The position numbers and the translations under genes were made by a program. A stretch of 25,600 nucleotides of DNA from Thermoplasmata archaeon UBA184 (GTDB taxonomy: Archaea > Thermoplasmatota > Thermoplasmata > Lutacidiplasmatales > UBA184), in assembly GCA_002495185.1 (NCBI GenBank), contig DAEB01000013.1:1-25600 (forward strand), read 5' to 3'. This document shows, in pieces, positions 21,990-25,600 of this stretch; within the stretch, counting starts at the first letter, position 1, and every line of letters begins with the position of its first letter. Under the pieces are notes generated by a model. That model was not told the DNA's origin. It searched no databases and saw only the letters and a list, made by a program, of their open reading frames with translations.

Positions 21990-22793
21990 CTACTCCTTCT
22001 CGAGCTTCCAGATCGCCTCGACCGGCCACGACCGTGCCCACCGTGCGTCCGCCCGCGTAAGGTAGCGGGACCGCTGTTCGGGAGACGGGCGCGTCTCGAT
22101 GAGACGGTCCACGCGGAGTCCGTTCTGGCGGAAGAGGTCGATCCAGACGCCGTAGGGAGGATGGAACTCCACCGCGTCGTTCGGGCCGAGGTCGATCCGG
22201 TAGGTACCAAAGTACGGACGGGTGAATCGGGTCACCTGCCGGTCCGCCCGCAAGTCCAGGGCGATGTTCCGCAACGGACTTGCCGTCGCGAACACGAACC
22301 GTCCCCCCACCGCGAGGACCCGGGCGCATTCGGGAACGGAACGGCGAGGGTCGGAGAACGTCATCGCGCCCCAGTCGCAGAAGACGATATCGAACACCGC
22401 ATCCTCGAACGGGAGCTGCTCGACGCTCGCTCGGACGAGAGGCACGGAGCGGTGCGACTTCGCAACGAGCCGGCGCGCCTTCGCGAGCTGGGACGTCGAG
22501 AGGTCCACCCCGACGGCACGGGCGCCCTCACGTGCGAGCGCGATCGACCAGCGCGCGGCCCCGCACCCCACCTCGAGGACCCGCTTCCCACGGACCCGCC
22601 CGAGGAGGTCGAGGCGCGCTTCGGGAATTCGGAACAACCCCCAGGAGGTCGCGCGGGACCCTCCGAGGACCTTCGCGAAGCGTCGGTCGTACCAGGTGCT
22701 CACCCGGTCCCACACGGCGCGGTTGTGCCGAATGTGTTCGCCCTCGGGCGACCGGGATCCCGCTCGACGATCCGAACGGTGCCCCCGCGGCAT
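21990..22793 (-). CDS. Class I SAM-dependent methyltransferase (UbiE/Methyltransf_11-like)
   Basis: The 267-residue protein has NRAVWDRVSTWYDRRF at about 24-39 and motif I RVLEVGCGAARWSIALAREG at 71-90. The acidic motif II is AVGVDLSTSQL at 93-103, and the post-motif segment is DIVFCDWGAMTFSDPRRSVPECARVLAVGGRFVF. This is the general Methyltransf_11 layout; the acceptor is unknown. ATG at 22793 is preferred over the ATG at 22850 because a TATA-like box is centred 29 bases upstream of it and the extra 19 residues are low-complexity basic sequence. It is convergent with the first methyltransferase; the two are unlike in sequence outside the SAM motifs, so they do not look like a recent duplication. 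Confidence 0.87.
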   Translation of the reverse strand: MPRGHRSDRRAGSRSPEGEHIRHNRAVWDRVSTWYDRRFAKVLGGSRATSWGLFRIPEARLDLLGRVRGKRVLEVGCGAARWSIALAREGARAVGVDLSTSQLAKARRLVAKSHRSVPLVRASVEQLPFEDAVFDIVFCDWGAMTFSDPRRSVPECARVLAVGGRFVFATASPLRNIALDLRADRQVTRFTRPYFGTYRIDLGPNDAVEFHPPYGVWIDLFRQNGLRVDRLIETRPSPEQRSRYLTRADARWARSWPVEAIWKLEKE

Positions 22794-22819
22794 GGCGGCC
22801 GCCCGACTCGGGTCCCGCC

Positions 22820-22825
22820 GATAAG
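22820..22825 (-). promoter_or_regulatory. TATA-like box of the second methyltransferase gene
   Basis: CTTATC on the minus strand (within GGCTTATCGG) is centred 29 bases upstream of the ATG at 22793, consistent with a leaderless or near-leaderless transcript. Confidence 0.4.
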
Positions 22826-23087
22826 CCTCTCGGGCGCGCGGCGGCCGCATTCGACACGGTGGGTCGCGGTTCGGAGACGGCGTTCCTCGGGATACGAAAG
22901 CGACGATTCCTGTGAACCCGCCTCCCCGGAGGGGCCGGAGGATGCCGATGGAAAGGGCTCGGTACAGAGCACCTCCTTTTTGTTTCGGTGCCGGTCGCGG
23001 GAGCAGCTATCCGAACCAACGGGATTCGTTCGCGGGTGACGTTGGGTCGGTTCGGACGTCGGCGCGCAGAAGGGAGTGGGTCGCAAA
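22826..23087. other. Intergenic region between divergent methyltransferase and CDF genes
   Basis: No convincing gene is seen in these roughly 260 bases. CCTCC and GGAGG around 22920 can form a GC-rich hairpin. CCTTTTTGTTTC at 22976-22987 is the only AT-rich block and could be a core promoter for the CDF gene, with a start near 23010 and a long leader. AGGGAG at 23071-23076 is a possible ribosome-binding site. Confidence 0.4.
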
Positions 23088-24017
23088 GTGCACGCTCATC
23101 CGCACGGGGAAGGGGAAGCGGAAGGTAGTGTGCTGCGGGGCCTCCGTATGGCCACCGCGCTTGCCCTTGTCGTTCTCGTGATAGAGGCGGTCGGAGCGTT
23201 CCTCTCGCGGAGCCTCTCGCTGACGGTCGACGCGGTCCACAACGTCCCCGATGTTCTCGCGTTCGCGCTCTCCCTCGGCGCGCTGAGCGCCACGGCCAAA
23301 GGGTCGACTGAGAGCTTCACCTTCGGAACCCACCGGTTCGAGGTGTTCGCGGGTCTCCTCAACGCTGCGCTCGTTCTCGGAACCGGCCTCGCCTTCGGCT
23401 ACGGAGCGGTCGTCTCGTTGCGCTCGGGAACGACCTTCGCGGGGGCGGTCGACCCGGTCTGGCTCCTGGTCGCGGCCATCCCCACCCTCGGTCTGAGAGG
23501 CCTCAGCCTCTCGATTCTCGGTCGGCTCCCGAGCCGGGTCCGGGACCTCAACCTCTCGGCCGTCCTCGTCCACATGGCGAGCGACGTGGCGATCACGAGC
23601 GCGCTCCTCGTGACCGGCGTGACGCTCCTAGTCCGGCCCGCGTGGGCATGGGTCGACGCGGTCGCGGCGCTTGCGATCGCCGTCATCCTCGGGGTCGAGT
23701 CGCTCCCGCTCTTCCGCGACGGTTGGGACGTGCTCACCGAGCGGACCCCGCGAGGGCTCTCGGTCGAGGCGATCTCGGCCTCGGCGCGGGACGTGGACGG
23801 GGTGCGGGGGATCCACGACGTGCACGTCTGGTCCGTCTGTCCAAGCCTGGTCTGCATGACCGCCCACGTGACGGTTGATGAGATGCCGCTCCGGGAAGCG
23901 ATGGACGTGACCCGGTCGCTCCGCAGGAAGATGGAGCAGGAGTACGGCATCCTGCACGCCACCTTCGAGCTCGAAGCGGATTCGCATTCGGAGCGGCCGC
24001 GGTCCGCCCCTACCTGA
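23088..24017 (+). CDS. Cation diffusion facilitator (CDF) transporter, probable Zn2+ exporter
   Basis: CDF proteins export divalent metals from the cytoplasm in exchange for protons. From GTG at 23088 this one has 309 residues. A short histidine-containing N-terminus (HAHPHGEGE) precedes six predicted helices. The transport-site residues appear as H-x3-D in helix 2 (DAVHNVPDVLAF, H51 and D55) and H-x3-D in helix 5 (LVHMASDVAIT, H162 and D166), the combination associated with zinc. A cytoplasmic domain from about 220 contains GVRGIHDVHVWSVCPSLVCMTAHVTVDE, typical of the CDF C-terminal fold. A GTG at 23076 would add four residues, but the AGGGAG at 23071-23076 favours 23088. It stands alone on its strand here. 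Confidence 0.92.
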   Translation: MHAHPHGEGEAEGSVLRGLRMATALALVVLVIEAVGAFLSRSLSLTVDAVHNVPDVLAFALSLGALSATAKGSTESFTFGTHRFEVFAGLLNAALVLGTGLAFGYGAVVSLRSGTTFAGAVDPVWLLVAAIPTLGLRGLSLSILGRLPSRVRDLNLSAVLVHMASDVAITSALLVTGVTLLVRPAWAWVDAVAALAIAVILGVESLPLFRDGWDVLTERTPRGLSVEAISASARDVDGVRGIHDVHVWSVCPSLVCMTAHVTVDEMPLREAMDVTRSLRRKMEQEYGILHATFELEADSHSERPRSAPT

Positions 24018-24179
24018 CTCGGGGCGGCCGCCGCGGAGCCTCCGCCTCCCCTGGCGAGTGCGGGGCGATCCTTCGGTCTTCGGCAGAGGGTCGCGATTCG
24101 CAACGCCTCGAGAGCGGCGCGGTTCTGCTGTGCGAGGTCTTGGCCCCGGACGTCCCGAACGGCCTCGCAGGGGGAGCTC

Positions 24180-24410
24180 TCAGATCTCCGAGCGGAAGGC
24201 CACCATCATCGCCGCGCCCACGAGAAGCAGGAGAAGTCCGATGGCGAGGAAGACCCATCCCCCGATGCAGCTCAGCCCGTAGAACACGAACGAACCGAGG
24301 AAGCAGCTCGCACCCAGGACTCCGAAGAGAACGGCCGCGACCCCGAGCACCAGGAACGCGACCCCCCCGAAGAACCAACCGAACGGGGGCGACTCTCCCT
24401 CTTCCGTCAT
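24180..24410 (-). CDS. Small membrane protein, glycine/leucine-rich, unknown function
   Basis: The 76-residue protein has a short acidic N-terminus (MTEEGESPPF), then hydrophobic stretches at about 11-33 (GWFFGGVAFLVLGVAAVLFG) and 49-72 (IGGWVFLAIGLLLLLVGAAMMV). A third, shorter stretch lies between them (ASCFLGSFVFYGLSC). It is likely an integral membrane protein with two or three helices; I do not recognise the family. The ATG at 24410 is preferred over a longer frame because GGGGGAG lies at proper spacing before it and a TATA-like box lies further up. It converges on the CDF gene across about 160 bases in which I see nothing, and diverges from ftsZ. Confidence 0.7.
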   Translation of the reverse strand: MTEEGESPPFGWFFGGVAFLVLGVAAVLFGVLGASCFLGSFVFYGLSCIGGWVFLAIGLLLLLVGAAMMVAFRSEI

Positions 24411-24452
24411 CGTGTCTCCCCCGAGAAGATCGGCGAGAAAGTCGGCTCCCTT

Positions 24453-24460
24453 CCCATAAG
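24453..24460 (-). promoter_or_regulatory. TATA-like box of the small membrane-protein gene
   Basis: CTTATGGG on the minus strand predicts a start near 24430, giving a 20-base leader that contains the GGGGGAG ribosome-binding site. Confidence 0.4.
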
Positions 24461-24525
24461 AGTGGCGGGCCCCGGAATGCGGCGAACCCCGGTTTCCTCT
24501 CGACAACTTCCGCTTGACGCAAATG

Positions 24526-24533
24526 TTTATGTA
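24526..24533 (+). promoter_or_regulatory. TATA-like box of ftsZ
   Basis: TTTATGTA lies in an AT-rich block. A start about 26 bases downstream falls near 24555, giving a leader of about 45 bases that begins at the hairpin described next. Confidence 0.55.
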
Positions 24534-24555
24534 CGATTCTCAGGAGTGCATCTGC

Positions 24556-24595
24556 CGAGCGTATGACGCTCGTCCGACAAACGCAGCGGAGATAA
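24556..24595 (+). promoter_or_regulatory. ftsZ leader: hairpin and 10-codon upstream frame
   Basis: CGAGCG (24556-24561) pairs perfectly with CGCTCG (24567-24572) around the loop TATGA. The ATG in that loop opens a frame of ten codons (MTLVRQTQRR) ending with TAA at 24593-24595, four bases before the ftsZ ATG and across its GGAG ribosome-binding site. Whether it is translated is unknown. Confidence 0.35.
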
Positions 24596-24599
24596 AACG

Positions 24600-25600
24600 A
24601 TGAAGTCCATCATCCAGGAAGCGATCGCGAAGCACCAGGAAAACCAATCCCTGGTCGAAGAGAAGAAGCCGACCGCGCCGGCCTACGGCAGCCAAGACGA
24701 TGCCGAGCTGGCGAAGCTGGCCGAGACCCTGAAGGTCAACATTCGGATCGTCGGATGTGGCGGTGGTGGCTCGAACACGATCAACCGCTGCGTCGAGGAA
24801 GGCATCCAGGGCGCCGAGATGTGCGCCATCAACACGGATGCGAAACACCTCCTGACGATCCACTCCGGCCGCAAGATCCTGATCGGCCGACGGACGACGA
24901 AGGGCCTCGGCGCCGGCGCCCGCCCCGAGATCGGGGAGGAGGCGGCGCGCGAGAACGAGGAGGAGCTGCGCCAGTTCGTCACGGGCGCGCACATCGTCTT
25001 CGTCACGGCGGGGATGGGCGGCGGGACCGGCACCGGTTCCGCGCACCTCGTGGCCCGGCTCGCGAAGGAAGCGGGCGCCCTCACGATGGGGGTCGTCACG
25101 CTCCCGTTCGCCGGGGAAGGGACCGCGCGCATGGAGCAGGCCCGCGACGGGCTCGAGCGCCTGCGCCGCGTCTGCGACACCACGATCGTCATCCAGAACG
25201 ACAAGCTTCTCGAGCTCGTCCCGCGGATGCCCCTCGACTCCGCGTTCAAGCTCGCGGACGCGGTCCTGATGACCGCGATCAAGGGCATCACCGAGATCGT
25301 GACGAAGCCGGGCCTCGTGAACCTGGACTACGCCGACATCCTGACGGTCATGAAGGACGGCGGCGTCGCGCTGATCGGACTCGGCGAGAGCGAGAGCGCG
25401 ACCGACCGGGTGACCGAAGCGGTCACCGAGGCGCTCACCTCCCCGCTCCTCGGCTCGGTCGAGCTCAAGGACGCCACCGGCGCGCTCGTCCGCGTCATCG
25501 GCGGTCCGACCATGACGGTCAGCGAGGCCGAGAAGGCCGCGGCGCTCGTCGGAGGAAAGATCTCGAAGCGCGCCCGGATCATCTGGGGCTGCTCGGTCGA
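24600..25600 (+). CDS. ftsZ: Cell-division GTPase FtsZ, archaeal (C-terminus beyond window edge)
   Basis: FtsZ polymerises into the division ring at mid-cell using GTP. The frame is open for 333 codons to the window edge. A 45-residue charged N-terminal extension precedes the GTPase core. Nucleotide-binding loops are IRIVGCGGGGSNTINR at about 48-63, NTDAKHL at 78-84, and the tubulin signature GGGTGTG at 140-146. The T7 catalytic loop NLDYAD at 241-246 supplies the aspartates that trigger GTP hydrolysis in the neighbouring subunit, and both are present. The N-terminus MKSIIQEAIAK resembles euryarchaeal FtsZ1 more than FtsZ2, a moderate-confidence inference. GGAGA at 24588-24592 is a good ribosome-binding site. 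In many archaea secE and nusG follow ftsZ; that lies outside the window. Confidence 0.97.
   Translation, partial: MKSIIQEAIAKHQENQSLVEEKKPTAPAYGSQDDAELAKLAETLKVNIRIVGCGGGGSNTINRCVEEGIQGAEMCAINTDAKHLLTIHSGRKILIGRRTTKGLGAGARPEIGEEAARENEEELRQFVTGAHIVFVTAGMGGGTGTGSAHLVARLAKEAGALTMGVVTLPFAGEGTARMEQARDGLERLRRVCDTTIVIQNDKLLELVPRMPLDSAFKLADAVLMTAIKGITEIVTKPGLVNLDYADILTVMKDGGVALIGLGESESATDRVTEAVTEALTSPLLGSVELKDATGALVRVIGGPTMTVSEAEKAAALVGGKISKRARIIWGCSV

Noticed and set aside
21252..22793. Tandem duplication of methyltransferase genes
   Set aside because: The two convergent proteins share only the general SAM-binding layout and differ in the rest of their sequence.
1..25600. CRISPR array, insertion sequence, rRNA or prophage
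   Set aside because: No regular direct repeats, transposase motifs, rRNA segments or phage genes were seen on reading both strands.

Overview
The window is a GC-rich, gene-dense stretch of an archaeal chromosome. The archaeal assignment rests on four things seen in the sequence: the large subunit of DNA polymerase D (DP2/PolC), a PurP-family ATP-grasp protein, a tRNA gene carrying a bulge-helix-bulge intron and no encoded CCA, and short AT-rich TATA-like boxes about 26-30 bases upstream of several starts. PolD plus FtsZ points to a euryarchaeal-type lineage. A high-GC uncultured Thermoplasmatota member would fit, but that placement is inference.

Layout. Bases 1-1,804 hold a MarR regulator and an MFS transporter on the minus strand with a 4-base overlap, behind a near-perfect palindrome. 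Bases 1,824-3,115 (minus) hold a TIGR02757/DUF2400-type protein with an endonuclease III-like cysteine pattern, coupled to a small unknown gene. Bases 3,215-5,783 (plus) hold a tandem GNAT acetyltransferase and a family X DNA polymerase whose PHP domain has lost most metal ligands. A cysteine-rich cross-brace zinc protein (minus) overlaps the polX 3' end; a small membrane protein (plus) diverges from it.

Bases 6,550-16,648 are one long minus-strand run. In order of transcription it holds a molybdenum hydroxylase (FAD, 2Fe-2S and Mo subunits), a PurP-like ATP-grasp enzyme, a GcvT aminomethyltransferase, a large P-loop ATPase with TPR-like repeats, then nadC and nadA of NAD biosynthesis. The first five genes are nearly gapless, mostly with ATGA overlaps; the ATPase has its own probable promoter. 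A winged-helix regulator and a small beta-barrel-like protein diverge from this run, with a perfect inverted repeat over the regulator's start.

Bases 17,609-17,714 (minus) are tRNA-Arg(UCG), interrupted in the T-loop by a 31-base intron; its promoter overlaps the polC stop codon. DP2 follows (minus), probably with a leaderless GTG start. Two class I methyltransferases converge at about 21,985, followed by a Zn-type CDF transporter (plus), a tiny membrane protein (minus), and ftsZ (plus), which runs off the right end behind a leader with a hairpin and a 10-codon upstream frame.

The most notable items are the T-loop tRNA intron, the molybdenum hydroxylase/PurP/GcvT operon, the decayed PHP domain of PolX, the FYVE/RING/AN1-like zinc protein and the DUF2400 protein with a probable Fe-S site. 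I see no CRISPR array, insertion sequence, rRNA gene or prophage.
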